From the NCBI RefSeq assembly GCF_005860775.1, contig NZ_VCHQ01000025.1, positions 17,379 through 81,378 of the forward strand: a DNA stretch of 64,000 nucleotides. Direction: 5' to 3'. The position numbers and the translations under genes were made by a program. Of this stretch, positions 21,429 through 30,939 are shown in pieces (position 1 is the stretch's first letter; each line of letters starts with the position of its first letter). Below the pieces are notes generated by a model. The model had not been told where the DNA came from, ran no database searches, and was given only the letters and a program-made list of their open reading frames with translations. This DNA is from Klebsiella indica. Its GTDB lineage: Bacteria > Pseudomonadota > Gammaproteobacteria > Enterobacterales > Enterobacteriaceae.

Positions 21429-23591
21429 ATGGACGTTTCTTACCTGCTCGACAGCCTCAATGACAAACAGCGTGAAGCCGTTGCGGCATCACGCACTAAC
21501 ATGCTGGTTCTGGCCGGGGCGGGCAGCGGTAAGACGCGGGTGCTGGTACACCGTATTGCCTGGTTGTTGAGCGTCGAGAACTGTTCCCCTTATTCCATTA
21601 TGGCAGTGACTTTTACCAACAAAGCAGCGGCGGAAATGCGCCAGCGTATTGGTCAACTGATGGGGACCTCTCAGGGGGGAATGTGGGTCGGTACTTTTCA
21701 CGGGCTGGCGCATCGTCTGCTACGCGCTCATCACCTCGACGCGAATCTGCCCCAGGATTTCCAGATCCTCGACAGCGAAGACCAGTTGCGCTTGCTCAAG
21801 CGCCTGATTAAGGCCATGAATCTTGATGAGAAGCAGTGGCCGCCGCGTCAGGCGATGTGGTACATCAATAGCCAGAAGGACGAAGGTCTGCGTCCGCATC
21901 ATATTCAAAGCTACGGCAACCCGGTTGAGCAAACCTGGCAGAAGGTCTATCAGGCCTATCAGGAAGCCTGCGATCGCGCCGGGCTGGTGGACTTCGCCGA
22001 GTTGCTGCTGCGTGCGCACGAACTGTGGCTGAATAAGCCGCATATCCTTCAGCACTATCGTGAGCGTTTTAGCAATATCCTGGTGGACGAATTCCAGGAT
22101 ACCAACAATATTCAGTACGCGTGGATCCGCCTGCTGGCGGGCGACACTGGTAAAGTGATGATCGTCGGCGATGATGACCAGTCTATTTACGGCTGGCGCG
22201 GCGCGCAGGTGGAAAACATCCAGCGCTTCCTCAAAGACTTCCCCGGCGCGGAAACTATTCGTCTGGAGCAAAACTATCGTTCGACCAGTAATATCCTTAG
22301 CGCGGCGAACGCCCTGATTGAGAACAACAGCGGGCGTCTGGGCAAAAAGCTGTGGACCGACGGCGCCGACGGCGAGCCGATTTCACTTTACTGTGCGTTT
22401 AACGATCTTGATGAGGCGCGTTTTGTCGTCAACCGCATCAAAACCTGGCAGGAGAACGGCGGGGCGCTGGAGCAGTGTGCGATTCTGTATCGCAGCAACG
22501 CCCAGTCGCGCGTGCTGGAAGAAGCGCTACTGCAGGCCAGCATGCCGTACCGTATTTATGGCGGCATGCGCTTCTTTGAACGTCAGGAGATCAAAGATGC
22601 GCTCTCTTATCTTCGTCTGATCGCTAACCGCAATGACGATGCGGCGTTTGAGCGGGTGGTGAATACCCCAACGCGCGGCATCGGCGATCGTACCCTTGAT
22701 GTGGTGCGCCAGACCTCGCGCGATCGTCAACTGACGCTGTGGCAGGCCTGTCGTGAGCTGTTAAAAGATAAAGTGCTCGCCGGGCGCGCCGCCAGTGCGC
22801 TGCAGCGTTTTATGGAGCTGATTGACGCGTTAGCGCAGGAAACCGCCGATATGCCGCTGCATGTACAGACTGACCGGGTGATTAAAGATTCCGGCCTGCG
22901 CATGATGTACGAGCAGGAGAAAGGCGAGAAAGGCCAGACGCGTATCGAAAACTTAGAGGAACTGGTGACGGCAACGCGTCAGTTCAGCTACAACGAAGAA
23001 GACGAAGATCTCATGCCGCTACAGGCGTTTCTTTCCCACGCCGCGCTGGAAGCGGGCGAAGGGCAGGCGGATACCTGGCAGGACGCGGTACAACTGATGA
23101 CCCTGCACTCAGCGAAAGGGCTGGAGTTTCCGCAGGTGTTTATCGTCGGTGTGGAAGAAGGCATGTTCCCGAGTCAGATGGCGCTTGATGAAGGCGGGCG
23201 TCTGGAAGAGGAGCGCCGTCTGGCCTACGTTGGCGTGACCCGCGCGATGCAGAAGCTGACCCTGACCTACGCGGAAACCCGCCGCCTGTATGGCAAAGAG
23301 GTTTATCATCGCCCGTCGCGCTTTATCGGCGAACTGCCGGAATCGTGCGTGGAAGAGGTACGGCTGCGGGCGACGGTGAGCCGTCCCGTCAGCCATCAGC
23401 GTATGGGAACGCCGATGGCGGAAAACGATACCGGCTATAAACTGGGCCAGCGGGTGCGCCACGCGAAGTTTGGCGAGGGCACCATTGTCAATCTCGAAGG
23501 CAGCGGCGAACACAGTCGGCTACAGGTTGCATTTCAGGGGCAAGGGATTAAATGGCTGGTTGCCGCTTATGCCCGGCTGGAAACAGTATAA
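21429..23591 (+). CDS. uvrD: DNA helicase II
   Basis: 720 aa SF1A 3'-5' helicase for nucleotide-excision and mismatch repair. Walker A is GAGSGKT with K35; motif II is VDEFQDTN; further motifs are GDDDQSIYGWRGA, LEQNYRS, TLHSAKGLEF and YVGVTRA. The C-terminal Tudor-like domain (GQRVRHAKFGEGTIVN) that contacts RNA polymerase is intact. ATG at 21429 is chosen over a GTG at 21423; the length then equals E. coli. SOS regulated through the upstream LexA box. Confidence 0.98.
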   Translation: MDVSYLLDSLNDKQREAVAASRTNMLVLAGAGSGKTRVLVHRIAWLLSVENCSPYSIMAVTFTNKAAAEMRQRIGQLMGTSQGGMWVGTFHGLAHRLLRAHHLDANLPQDFQILDSEDQLRLLKRLIKAMNLDEKQWPPRQAMWYINSQKDEGLRPHHIQSYGNPVEQTWQKVYQAYQEACDRAGLVDFAELLLRAHELWLNKPHILQHYRERFSNILVDEFQDTNNIQYAWIRLLAGDTGKVMIVGDDDQSIYGWRGAQVENIQRFLKDFPGAETIRLEQNYRSTSNILSAANALIENNSGRLGKKLWTDGADGEPISLYCAFNDLDEARFVVNRIKTWQENGGALEQCAILYRSNAQSRVLEEALLQASMPYRIYGGMRFFERQEIKDALSYLRLIANRNDDAAFERVVNTPTRGIGDRTLDVVRQTSRDRQLTLWQACRELLKDKVLAGRAASALQRFMELIDALAQETADMPLHVQTDRVIKDSGLRMMYEQEKGEKGQTRIENLEELVTATRQFSYNEEDEDLMPLQAFLSHAALEAGEGQADTWQDAVQLMTLHSAKGLEFPQVFIVGVEEGMFPSQMALDEGGRLEEERRLAYVGVTRAMQKLTLTYAETRRLYGKEVYHRPSRFIGELPESCVEEVRLRATVSRPVSHQRMGTPMAENDTGYKLGQRVRHAKFGEGTIVNLEGSGEHSRLQVAFQGQGIKWLVAAYARLETV

Positions 23592-23678
23592 CGTTAAGAA
23601 AAATATCATTATTTTGTAATATTTTTCTCTCTTTATATCTTAAGGAGACTGATTTTTTCTTAAGCGTTCCGTTGCGTG
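23592..23678. other. uvrD-corA spacer with AT-rich inverted repeat
   Basis: AGAAAAATAT (23597-23606) and ATATTTTTCT (23619-23628) form a perfect but AT-only 10-bp inverted repeat just after the uvrD stop. It could be a weak terminator or an AT-rich upstream element. Nothing else is visible before the corA promoter. Confidence 0.4.
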
Positions 23679-23707
23679 TTGACGCCGTTTTTGCGCTGGC
23701 GTAACAT
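23679..23707 (+). promoter_or_regulatory. Probable sigma70 promoter of corA
   Basis: TTGACG (23679-23684) and TAACAT (23702-23707) with a 17-bp spacer. A start near 23714 would give a leader of about 230 nt, as expected for the regulated corA leader. Confidence 0.7.
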
Positions 23708-23739
23708 GCGCGCACGATTACGCTAAGAGGACATTCGCC

Positions 23740-23796
23740 TTGGACACACCCAGTAGATGCTGGCTCAATTTCCTGCCCATCAGGAACAACTCCTAA
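23740..23796 (+). CDS. corL: corA leader peptide CorL
   Basis: 18-codon ORF with TTG start, ending TAA; AGAGGA lies 8 bp upstream. Peptide begins MDTPSRCWLNF and contains two Pro codons (4 and 13). In Salmonella a short ORF corL in the corA leader couples Mg2+ and translation to Rho-dependent termination; this ORF fits its place and type. It overlaps nothing else. Assignment rests on position and ribosome-binding site, not on an alignment. Confidence 0.72.
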   Translation: MDTPSRCWLNFLPIRNNS

Positions 23797-23823
23797 GGCT
23801 ATCCTCTTATGCTGATAGCCTTA
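23794..23823 (+). promoter_or_regulatory. Stem-loop in corA leader, overlapping corL stop
   Basis: TAAGGCTATC (23794-23803) and GATAGCCTTA (23814-23823) form a perfect 10-bp stem with a 10-nt loop. It starts at the corL stop codon, so a ribosome finishing corL would occlude it. That geometry suits translation-dependent control of Rho access. No T-run follows, so it is not an intrinsic terminator. Confidence 0.7.
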
Positions 23824-23946
23824 GCGGTTGTCGGCGACTCGTTCTATTCCCGTCGCGCTGAGTCAGGCTTAATGGTCTGAAACCTAAATTGTTTCTGTGT
23901 GCCCATACGAACTGTCCAATAATTTTTTGCATTGGGAGTCCCGGTC

Positions 23947-24897
23947 ATGCTGAGCGCATTTCAACTGGAAAATAATCGTTTAACGCGCCTGGAAGCCGAT
24001 GAGATCAAGCACCTCGCCAGTTCGGTGTGGGTCGATCTTGTCGAGCCTGATGACGATGAACGAAGCCGCGTGCAAACGGAACTGGGCCAGAACCTGGCGA
24101 CTCGTCCGGAACTGGAAGATATCGAAGCGTCAGCGCGTTTCTTTGAGGACGAAGACGGCCTGCATATCCACTCGTTTTTCTTCTTCGAAGATGCAGAGGA
24201 TCACGCCGGTAACTCCACCGTGGCGTTTACTATCCGCGAAGGGCGACTGTTTACGTTGCGCGAGCGAGAGTTGCCTGCTTTCCGTCTGTACCGCATGCGT
24301 GCCCGCAGCCAGGCAATGGTTGACGGTAATGCTTACGAGCTGCTGCTCGACCTGTTCGAAACCAAAATTGAACAGCTGGCAGATGAAATTGAAAACATTT
24401 ACAGCGATCTGGAAAAGCTCAGCCGGGTGATTATGGAAGGCCGCCAGGGCGATGATTATGACGAAGCGCTCTCTACGCTGGCGGAGCAGGAAGATATCGG
24501 CTGGAAAGTTCGCTTGTGTCTGATGGATACCCAGCGGGCGCTGAACTTCCTCGTGCGCAAAGCGCGCTTACCCACTGGCCAACTGGAACAGGCGCGTGAA
24601 ATCCTGCGCGATATCGAATCCCTGCTGCCGCATAATGAATCGTTATTTCAGAAGGTTAACTTCCTGATGCAGGCGGCGATGGGCTTTATCAATATTGAAC
24701 AGAACCGCATCATCAAGATCTTCTCGGTGGTTTCCGTGGTGTTCCTGCCCCCGACGCTGGTGGCTTCCAGCTACGGGATGAATTTTGAGTTTATGCCCGA
24801 GCTGCACTGGAGTTTTGGTTATCCCGGGGCGATTGTCTTTATGATGCTCGCGGGCCTGGCGCCGTATCTGTACTTTAAGCGTAAAAACTGGCTGTAA
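23947..24897 (+). CDS. corA: Magnesium/cobalt/nickel channel CorA
   Basis: 316 aa, usual length. Homopentameric inner-membrane Mg2+ channel. A large acidic N-terminal cytoplasmic domain leads into a long stalk helix, then two C-terminal membrane helices. The selectivity motif is YGMNF (GMN near residues 277-279), followed by the MPEL loop and the basic KRKNWL tail. Residues 17-30 differ from the E. coli and Salmonella sequences. ATG at 23947 follows GGGAG. Controlled by the leader with corL. Confidence 0.97.
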   Translation: MLSAFQLENNRLTRLEADEIKHLASSVWVDLVEPDDDERSRVQTELGQNLATRPELEDIEASARFFEDEDGLHIHSFFFFEDAEDHAGNSTVAFTIREGRLFTLRERELPAFRLYRMRARSQAMVDGNAYELLLDLFETKIEQLADEIENIYSDLEKLSRVIMEGRQGDDYDEALSTLAEQEDIGWKVRLCLMDTQRALNFLVRKARLPTGQLEQAREILRDIESLLPHNESLFQKVNFLMQAAMGFINIEQNRIIKIFSVVSVVFLPPTLVASSYGMNFEFMPELHWSFGYPGAIVFMMLAGLAPYLYFKRKNWL

Positions 24898-24938
24898 AAA
24901 AGTCTTTTTGACGCGAGGAAAGACGGTTTAACGTCTCA

Positions 24939-25022
24939 GCCGGGTGGCGGCTGTCGCCTTGCCCGACCTATGTGCCCCGAGATATCACCTGGCTCGTCTG
25001 CGCAAGCGAAGCGCCGCCCGGC
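24939..25022. repeat. REP/BIME pair between corA and rarD
   Basis: GCCGGGTGGCGG...GCCTTGCCCGAC and the inverse unit GCGCAAGCGAAGCGCCGCCCGGC. It fills most of the 182-bp gap between the convergent corA and rarD. E. coli K-12 has yigF and yigG here; no trace of either is visible. Confidence 0.8.
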
Positions 25023-25079
25023 AATGGCGGCGGATCGCATCCTGCCTGTCACCTGAAAGGCGCTTCGGTTCCTTTTTCA

Positions 25080-25973
25080 TTATGGCCTACGCGTTCTGCG
25101 TATTGTGTAAACCGCATCCATCACAAAGATCGCCAGCGCGACCCAGATAAAGGCGAAGGTCACCATTTTGTCCGCATCCGGCACTTCGCCATAAAACATC
25201 ACCGCCAGCAGGAACATCAGCGTTGGGCCGATATACTGGAAAAATCCCAGCGTGGAGAGACGCAGACGTGTCGCCGCGCCGGTAAAGCACAGCAGTGGAA
25301 CGGTCGTGACAACACCCGCCGCCATGAGCAACAGGTTCAGGGACCATGGGTTCTGCCCCATATGGCTGGTCGGGCTATCGGCGAGGCCAAATAAATAAAC
25401 AGCGGCGACGGGCAGCAGCCATAGGGTTTCAAATAGCATCCCGGTTTGTGCATCAACGGCGATTTTTTTACGCAGCAGCCCATAAAAAGCGAAGCTGAAC
25501 GCCAGGCCGAGCGCGATTATCGGCAGAGAACCAAAGGTCCAGAGCTGCACCAGAACGCCGCATGCGGCCAGCAGTACTGCCAGCCACTGCATCCGGCGAA
25601 AGCGCTCGCCAAGGAAGATCATTCCCAACAGAATATTCACCAGCGGATTTATAAAATAGCCAAGACTGGCTTCCAGCATATGATGATTATTCACCGCCCA
25701 GATGAATAACAGCCAGTTACCGCCTACCAGCACAGCGGACAGCGCCAGCAGAAGCACCTTTTTCGGCGTTTTAAGCAGCTTTTTAACCTGCGGCCACTGG
25801 CGGCTGATGCTGATCAGCGCCACCATGAAGAAGAAGGACCAAATCACGCGGTGAGTCAGAATTTCATCGGCGGGAACATAGTCGATAAGCTTGAAGTACG
25901 CAGGCGCGATACCCCAGATAAGATAGGCGGCGAGAGCCAACAGAACCCCCACCCGCGTTTGTTTCGCATCCAT
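25080..25973 (-). CDS. rarD: EamA-family permease RarD
   Basis: 297 aa with ten hydrophobic helices in two EamA repeats (DMT superfamily). RarD was named for chloramphenicol sensitivity; its natural substrate is unknown. Conserved parts are the LWGIAP-like start of helix 1 (YLIWGIAPAYFKL), NWLLFIWAVNNHHMLEASLGYFINP, and the basic tail TIRRTRR. It lies 49 bp after yigI, on the same strand, probably co-transcribed. Confidence 0.92.
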   Translation of the reverse strand: MDAKQTRVGVLLALAAYLIWGIAPAYFKLIDYVPADEILTHRVIWSFFFMVALISISRQWPQVKKLLKTPKKVLLLALSAVLVGGNWLLFIWAVNNHHMLEASLGYFINPLVNILLGMIFLGERFRRMQWLAVLLAACGVLVQLWTFGSLPIIALGLAFSFAFYGLLRKKIAVDAQTGMLFETLWLLPVAAVYLFGLADSPTSHMGQNPWSLNLLLMAAGVVTTVPLLCFTGAATRLRLSTLGFFQYIGPTLMFLLAVMFYGEVPDADKMVTFAFIWVALAIFVMDAVYTIRRTRRP

Positions 25974-26022
25974 CAGTACAAATCCATTGCCAAAGAGAGT
26001 GATGTTACTCGATTTATGGCAA

Positions 26023-26487
26023 TCAACCCACCATATACGTTGCCGTGGCGCTGGCGATATAAACCTGTTCTTCGTTATGCAGCTCTACACGGGCGACCGC
26101 CACTTTGTTACCGGCGCGCAGCAGGCTGCTGGTGGCGGTAAAGCGTTCTCCGCGTCCCGGACGCAGATAGTCGACCCGTAGATCGATGGTGCCCATCCGC
26201 GACAGGCGCTGGCGCAGCTCTTCTTCATTGATGGTGTCGTGGCGCGTCAGCGTACTGCCTACGCAGACCAGCCCTGCGGCGACATCCAGCGCTGAGGCGA
26301 TCACTCCGCCATGTAAAATGCTTTGTGCCCAGTTGCCGACCATCATCGGCTGGTTGTTAAAACTAAGTTGAGCAAACTCTTTTTCATAGCGCTCCAGTTC
26401 CAGCCCTAAAGCACGATTAAAAGGCATATGATAAACGAAGATTTCTCCCACCAGCTTAAGAGCGGCATCGGCGGTAAGTTCAGACAT
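26023..26487 (-). CDS. yigI: Hotdog-fold acyl-CoA thioesterase YigI
   Basis: 154 aa hotdog protein. YigI of E. coli is a medium/long-chain acyl-CoA thioesterase. The family motif is [16 protein letters not shown] (the HGG loop with the following Asp), and the edge strand [17 protein letters not shown] is typical. First gene of yigI-rarD, divergent from pldA. Confidence 0.92.
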   Translation of the reverse strand: MSELTADAALKLVGEIFVYHMPFNRALGLELERYEKEFAQLSFNNQPMMVGNWAQSILHGGVIASALDVAAGLVCVGSTLTRHDTINEEELRQRLSRMGTIDLRVDYLRPGRGERFTATSSLLRAGNKVAVARVELHNEEQVYIASATATYMVG

Positions 26488-26642
26488 AACAACATTCCAT
26501 AAGTTAACGAGATGTTGATTTTATGCTTCTGAAATATTGATTTCTACTTTAAGAACAGATAACGGCTCAGAAAGCGCCTAATCCAGGTAGAATACAGACA
26601 GGGTTAAACAGAAATAATAATTATCCATCCAGGAGAACAGCA

Positions 26643-27515
26643 ATGCGTATCTCTTTAGCCTGCCTGCTGGCGCTTGTTGCGCTTCCGGTCGGCGTTCTGG
26701 CGCAGGACGCGCCGGCGAATGAACAGGTTCATGACACTCCGGCCGTTCGTGGGAGTATTATCGCTAACCTGTTGCAGGACCATGATAATCCGTTTTTACT
26801 TTATCCCTATGAGAGCAACTATCTGCTCTATACGTGGACCAGCGATCTTAACAAAGAGGCGATTCGCAGCTATGACTGGGCTGAGAATGCGCGGAAAGAC
26901 GAAGTGAAGTTCCAGCTCAGCCTGGCATTTCCGCTGTGGCGGGGGATCCTCGGCGATAACTCGCTGCTGGGGGCCTCTTACACGCAAAAATCCTGGTGGC
27001 AGCTCTCCAATAGCAAAGAATCCGCGCCGTTTCGTGAAACCAACTATGAGCCGCAGCTGTTTCTCGGTTTTGCGACCGACTACACGCTCGCCGGCTGGAC
27101 GCTCCGTGACGTTGAGATGGGTTATAACCACGACTCTAATGGTCGTTCCGATCCCACCTCCCGCAGCTGGAACCGGCTCTATACCCGGCTGATGGCGCAA
27201 AACGGCAACTGGCTGGTGGAAGTGAAGCCCTGGTACGTTATTGGCAGCACCGACGACAATCCGGATATCACTAAATATATGGGTTATTACCGCCTGAAAG
27301 TGGGCTATCAACTGGGTGATGCGATTTTCAGCGCACAGGGGCAATATAACTGGAATACCGGCTATGGCGGCGCTGAGCTGGGGGTGAGCTATCCGATAAC
27401 CAAACATGTGCGCGTCTATACGCAGGTCTATAGCGGTTATGGTGAGTCGCTCATTGATTATAACTTTAATCAGACTCGCGTCGGCGTTGGGGTGATGCTC
27501 AACGATCTGTTTTAA
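26643..27515 (+). CDS. pldA: Outer membrane phospholipase A
   Basis: 290 aa. Signal peptide of 20 residues with cleavage after VLA, then a 12-strand barrel ending in an aromatic residue (Phe290). The catalytic residues are H163 and S165 in YNHDSNGRS with N177 in SWNRLY. Dimerisation by Ca2+ activates it and it degrades surface-exposed phospholipids, which feeds back on LPS synthesis. ATG at 26643 follows AGGAGA. Confidence 0.96.
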   Translation: MRISLACLLALVALPVGVLAQDAPANEQVHDTPAVRGSIIANLLQDHDNPFLLYPYESNYLLYTWTSDLNKEAIRSYDWAENARKDEVKFQLSLAFPLWRGILGDNSLLGASYTQKSWWQLSNSKESAPFRETNYEPQLFLGFATDYTLAGWTLRDVEMGYNHDSNGRSDPTSRSWNRLYTRLMAQNGNWLVEVKPWYVIGSTDDNPDITKYMGYYRLKVGYQLGDAIFSAQGQYNWNTGYGGAELGVSYPITKHVRVYTQVYSGYGESLIDYNFNQTRVGVGVMLNDLF

Positions 27516-27533
27516 TCATTGCACTCTGCTGCT

Positions 27534-27564
27534 CAGGCGCTGAAAATAGCGCCTGTTTTCTTTT
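27534..27564 (+). terminator. Intrinsic terminator of pldA
   Basis: CAGGCGCT (27534-27541) and AGCGCCTG (27548-27555), perfect 8-bp stem with a GAAAAT loop, followed by TTTTCTTTTC. It separates pldA from recQ by 68 bp in total. Confidence 0.88.
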
Positions 27565-27582
27565 CTGGGATGTGGGGTCAAC

Positions 27583-29409
27583 GTGGCGCAGGCGGAAGTA
27601 TTAAATCACGAATCGCTGGCTAAGCAGGTTTTACAGCAAACCTTTGGCTACCAGCAGTTTCGCCCCGGCCAGCAAACCATTATTGATACGGCCCTGGCCG
27701 GACGGGATTGTCTGGTTGTGATGCCGACCGGCGGCGGAAAGTCTCTGTGTTATCAGGTTCCGGCGCTGGTGCTGGGCGGCCTGACCGTTGTGGTGTCACC
27801 GTTGATCTCGCTGATGAAAGACCAGGTCGATCAACTGCTGGCCAACGGCGTGGCGGCGGCGTGCCTGAACTCAACGCAGGGCCGCGAACAGCAGCAGGAG
27901 GTGATGGCGGGCTGTCGCAGCGGGCAGATTCGCTTACTGTATATCGCCCCGGAACGTCTGATGCTGGATAACTTCCTTGAGCATCTCACGCACTGGAATC
28001 TGGCGATGGTGGCGGTGGATGAGGCACACTGTATTTCCCAGTGGGGGCACGATTTCCGCCCGGAATACGCCGCTCTGGGACAACTGCGTCAGCGGATCCC
28101 GCAGATCCCGTTTATGGCGCTGACCGCCACCGCTGATGACACCACCCGCCGCGATATTGTCCGCCTGCTGGGGCTAAGCGATCCGCTGATTCAGGTCAGT
28201 AGCTTCGACCGTCCCAATATCCGCTATATGCTGATGGAAAAGTTTAAACCGCTGGATCAACTGATGCGTTATGTGCAGGAGCAGCGCGGCAAGTCGGGCA
28301 TTATCTACTGCAATAGCCGCTCGAAAGTGGAAGATACCGCCGCACGTTTGCAAAGCCGCGGGATCAGCGCAGCGGCCTATCACGCCGGTCTGGAAAACAA
28401 TATTCGCGCCAATGTGCAGGAGAAGTTCCAGCGTGACGACCTGCAAATCGTAGTGGCGACGGTGGCCTTCGGGATGGGCATCAACAAACCGAACGTCCGT
28501 TTTGTGGTGCATTTCGATATTCCCCGCAATATTGAATCCTACTATCAGGAGACCGGGCGCGCCGGGCGTGATGGCCTGCCTGCCGAGGCGATGTTGTTTT
28601 ACGATCCGGCGGATATGGCGTGGCTCAGGCGCTGTCTTGAAGAGAAGCCCGTCGGGCCATTGCAGGATATTGAGCGCCATAAGCTCAACGCGATGGGGGC
28701 GTTTGCTGAAGCGCAAACCTGCCGTCGTCTGGTACTGCTCAACTATTTTGGTGAAGGGCGTCAGGAGCCTTGCGGCAACTGCGACATCTGCCTCGATCCG
28801 CCGAAACAGTACGACGGCTTAATGGACGCGCGTAAGGCGCTATCGACGATTTACCGCGTGAATCAGCGTTTCGGTATGGGGTACGTGGTGGACGTGCTGC
28901 GCGGCGCTAATAACCAGCGGATTCGCGAGATGGGGCACGATAAGCTGCCGGTCTATGGTATCGGGCGCGAGCAGAGCCATGAACACTGGGTCAGCGTGAT
29001 CCGCCAGCTTATCCATTTGGGGCTGGTGACGCAGAATATTGCCCGCCATTCCGCACTACAGCTTACCGAAGCCGCCCGCCCGGTGCTACGCGGGGACGTT
29101 TCGTTGCAGCTTGCGGTACCGCGTATTGTGGCGCTGAAGCCGAAGGCGATGCAGAAATCCTTTGGCGGTAATTACGATCGCAAGCTGTTTGCTAAGCTGC
29201 GTAAATTGCGTAAAGCCATTGCTGATGAAGAGAATATTCCGCCCTATGTGGTGTTTAACGACACGACGCTGATTGAGATGGCTGAGCAAACGCCGCTTAG
29301 CGCCAGTGAGATGCTTAGCATCAACGGCGTCGGCATGCGGAAACTCGAGCGTTTCGGTAAAGCGTTTATGGCTTTGATTCGCAGTCACGTGGATGGTGAT
29401 GATGAGTAG
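27583..29409 (+). CDS. recQ: ATP-dependent DNA helicase RecQ (GTG start)
   Basis: 608 aa, SF2 3'-5' helicase of the RecF pathway. Walker A is TGGGKSLCYQ, motif II is VDEAHCISQWGHDFRPEY (DEAH plus the RecQ aromatic loop), motif VI is QETGRAGRDG. Zinc ligands are in QTCRRL and CGNCDIC; the winged-helix and C-terminal HRDC domains (LSASEMLSINGVGMRKLERFG) are complete. GTG at 27583 gives the MAQAEVLN start of E. coli. Confidence 0.97.
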   Translation: MAQAEVLNHESLAKQVLQQTFGYQQFRPGQQTIIDTALAGRDCLVVMPTGGGKSLCYQVPALVLGGLTVVVSPLISLMKDQVDQLLANGVAAACLNSTQGREQQQEVMAGCRSGQIRLLYIAPERLMLDNFLEHLTHWNLAMVAVDEAHCISQWGHDFRPEYAALGQLRQRIPQIPFMALTATADDTTRRDIVRLLGLSDPLIQVSSFDRPNIRYMLMEKFKPLDQLMRYVQEQRGKSGIIYCNSRSKVEDTAARLQSRGISAAAYHAGLENNIRANVQEKFQRDDLQIVVATVAFGMGINKPNVRFVVHFDIPRNIESYYQETGRAGRDGLPAEAMLFYDPADMAWLRRCLEEKPVGPLQDIERHKLNAMGAFAEAQTCRRLVLLNYFGEGRQEPCGNCDICLDPPKQYDGLMDARKALSTIYRVNQRFGMGYVVDVLRGANNQRIREMGHDKLPVYGIGREQSHEHWVSVIRQLIHLGLVTQNIARHSALQLTEAARPVLRGDVSLQLAVPRIVALKPKAMQKSFGGNYDRKLFAKLRKLRKAIADEENIPPYVVFNDTTLIEMAEQTPLSASEMLSINGVGMRKLERFGKAFMALIRSHVDGDDE

Positions 29410-29470
29410 TCAGCCAGGCGAAAAAGTGCAAATATAGTTTCTGTTCTGACTATTTTCCTGCGAGCCGATC

Positions 29471-30088
29471 ATGTTGACACTCTTCTTCACCGTGGCGCTG
29501 GTGCATATCATTGCGCTGATGAGTCCGGGTCCGGACTTCTTCTTTGTCTCACAAACCGCTGTCAGTCGCTCCCGCAAGGAGGCGATGATGGGCGTGCTGG
29601 GGATCACCTGCGGCGTCATGGTGTGGGCGGGCGTTGCGCTGCTCGGCCTGAATCTGATCATCGAGAAGATGGCCTGGCTGCACACCATTGTTATGGTTGG
29701 CGGCGGGTTGTATCTGTGCTGGATGGGCTTGCAGATGTTGCGTGGCGCGCTTAAGAAAAGCCAGGCGGCGGCGGAACCTCAGGTTGAGCTGGCGCGTAGC
29801 GGTCGTAGCTTCCTGAAAGGGCTACTGACCAACCTGGCTAACCCAAAAGCGATTATCTACTTTGGCTCCGTTTTCTCGCTGTTTGTGGGAGATGACGTGA
29901 GTTCAGGCGTGCGCTGGGGCATTTTCCTGCTGATCGTGCTGGAGACGCTGGCCTGGTTTACGGTGGTTGCCAGCCTGTTTGCGCTGCCGGGAATGCGTCG
30001 CGGCTATCAGCGGATGGCGAAGTGGATCGACGGTATTGCCGGTACGCTATTTGCCGGTTTTGGTATTCATCTGATTATTTCGCGTTAG
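29471..30088 (+). CDS. rhtC: Threonine exporter RhtC
   Basis: 205 aa LysE/RhtB-family exporter with about six helices. Family motif MSPGPDFFFVSQTA lies at the N-terminus; NLANPKAIIYFGSVFSLF is the conserved Asn-Pro-Lys segment. Known to export L-threonine. Convergent with its paralogue rhtB, separated by a strong hairpin. Confidence 0.95.
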   Translation: MLTLFFTVALVHIIALMSPGPDFFFVSQTAVSRSRKEAMMGVLGITCGVMVWAGVALLGLNLIIEKMAWLHTIVMVGGGLYLCWMGLQMLRGALKKSQAAAEPQVELARSGRSFLKGLLTNLANPKAIIYFGSVFSLFVGDDVSSGVRWGIFLLIVLETLAWFTVVASLFALPGMRRGYQRMAKWIDGIAGTLFAGFGIHLIISR

Positions 30089-30097
30089 GCATCCTGC

Positions 30098-30132
30098 GGC
30101 CCACCCATGAGGGCCGGGTGGGCCTGATTTTA
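30098..30132. terminator. Hairpin terminator between rhtC and rhtB
   Basis: GGCCCACCC (30098-30106) and GGGTGGGCC (30116-30124), perfect 9-bp stem, then TGATTTTA. It ends rhtC and may also act on the opposing rhtB transcript. Confidence 0.85.
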
Positions 30133-30209
30133 GTGACGGAGTTGTTGTAAATACCGCGGTATCGTCAATGTCCCGTTCGGGATTCTGTACGACTTCCTCC
30201 AGCCGCTTC

Positions 30210-30830
30210 TCAGGCGTGACGGGCGGAGGCCAGCAGCGCACCAACCAGCATAAATAGCGAACCGAATACCTTATTCAGCGCTTTCATCTGCTTCGGCCCT
30301 TTGATCCATGCGGCGATGCGTTGCGCCAGCGTCGCGTAGCCAATCATCACGATGATATCGACCACGATGGTGGTAACGCCAAGTATCAGGTACTGCATCA
30401 TCTGGGGCTGGTGTGGCACGATAAACTGCGGGAACAGCGCCGCGAGGAACACAATACTTTTTGGGTTGGTCAGGTTCACGAATATCGCCCGTTTAAACAA
30501 CTTCCCGCGGGTTTGCACTTTTGCCAGGGTATTCAGGTTGATAGCGCCCGCAGCCCGCCACTGCTGAATACCGAGCCAGATAAGATAGGCGGCGCCCGCC
30601 CATTTGAGGATTTCGAAAGCCAGTACGGAACGCGAAAACAGCGTCCCCAGGCCGACGCCGACCAGTACGATATGGATGCCCAGCCCGGTCTGTAGTCCGG
30701 CGATAGATGCCGCCGTGCCGCGGTAGCCATGGTTGATTGAGGTGGTCATCGTATTTATCGCCCCGGACCCCGGCGACAGGCTGAGAATAATTGATGTCAG
30801 CAGATAGGCAAACCACCACTCGAACGTCAT
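30210..30830 (-). CDS. rhtB: Homoserine/homoserine lactone exporter RhtB
   Basis: 206 aa, same length as E. coli. LysE-family exporter with N-terminal [15 protein letters not shown] and [18 protein letters not shown]. It exports homoserine and its lactone. Convergent with rhtC and divergent from pldB (109 bp between starts). Confidence 0.95.
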   Translation of the reverse strand: MTFEWWFAYLLTSIILSLSPGSGAINTMTTSINHGYRGTAASIAGLQTGLGIHIVLVGVGLGTLFSRSVLAFEILKWAGAAYLIWLGIQQWRAAGAINLNTLAKVQTRGKLFKRAIFVNLTNPKSIVFLAALFPQFIVPHQPQMMQYLILGVTTIVVDIIVMIGYATLAQRIAAWIKGPKQMKALNKVFGSLFMLVGALLASARHA

Positions 30831-30939
30831 GAGAAACTCCCTGATTGTCTGTTTTTATGCCACAATACGCTATTGTGTGAGCATTGTGTGATACACGATA
30901 AAAAAACGATTTTCAGCGGTTATCAGGGGTGTAAACCCG

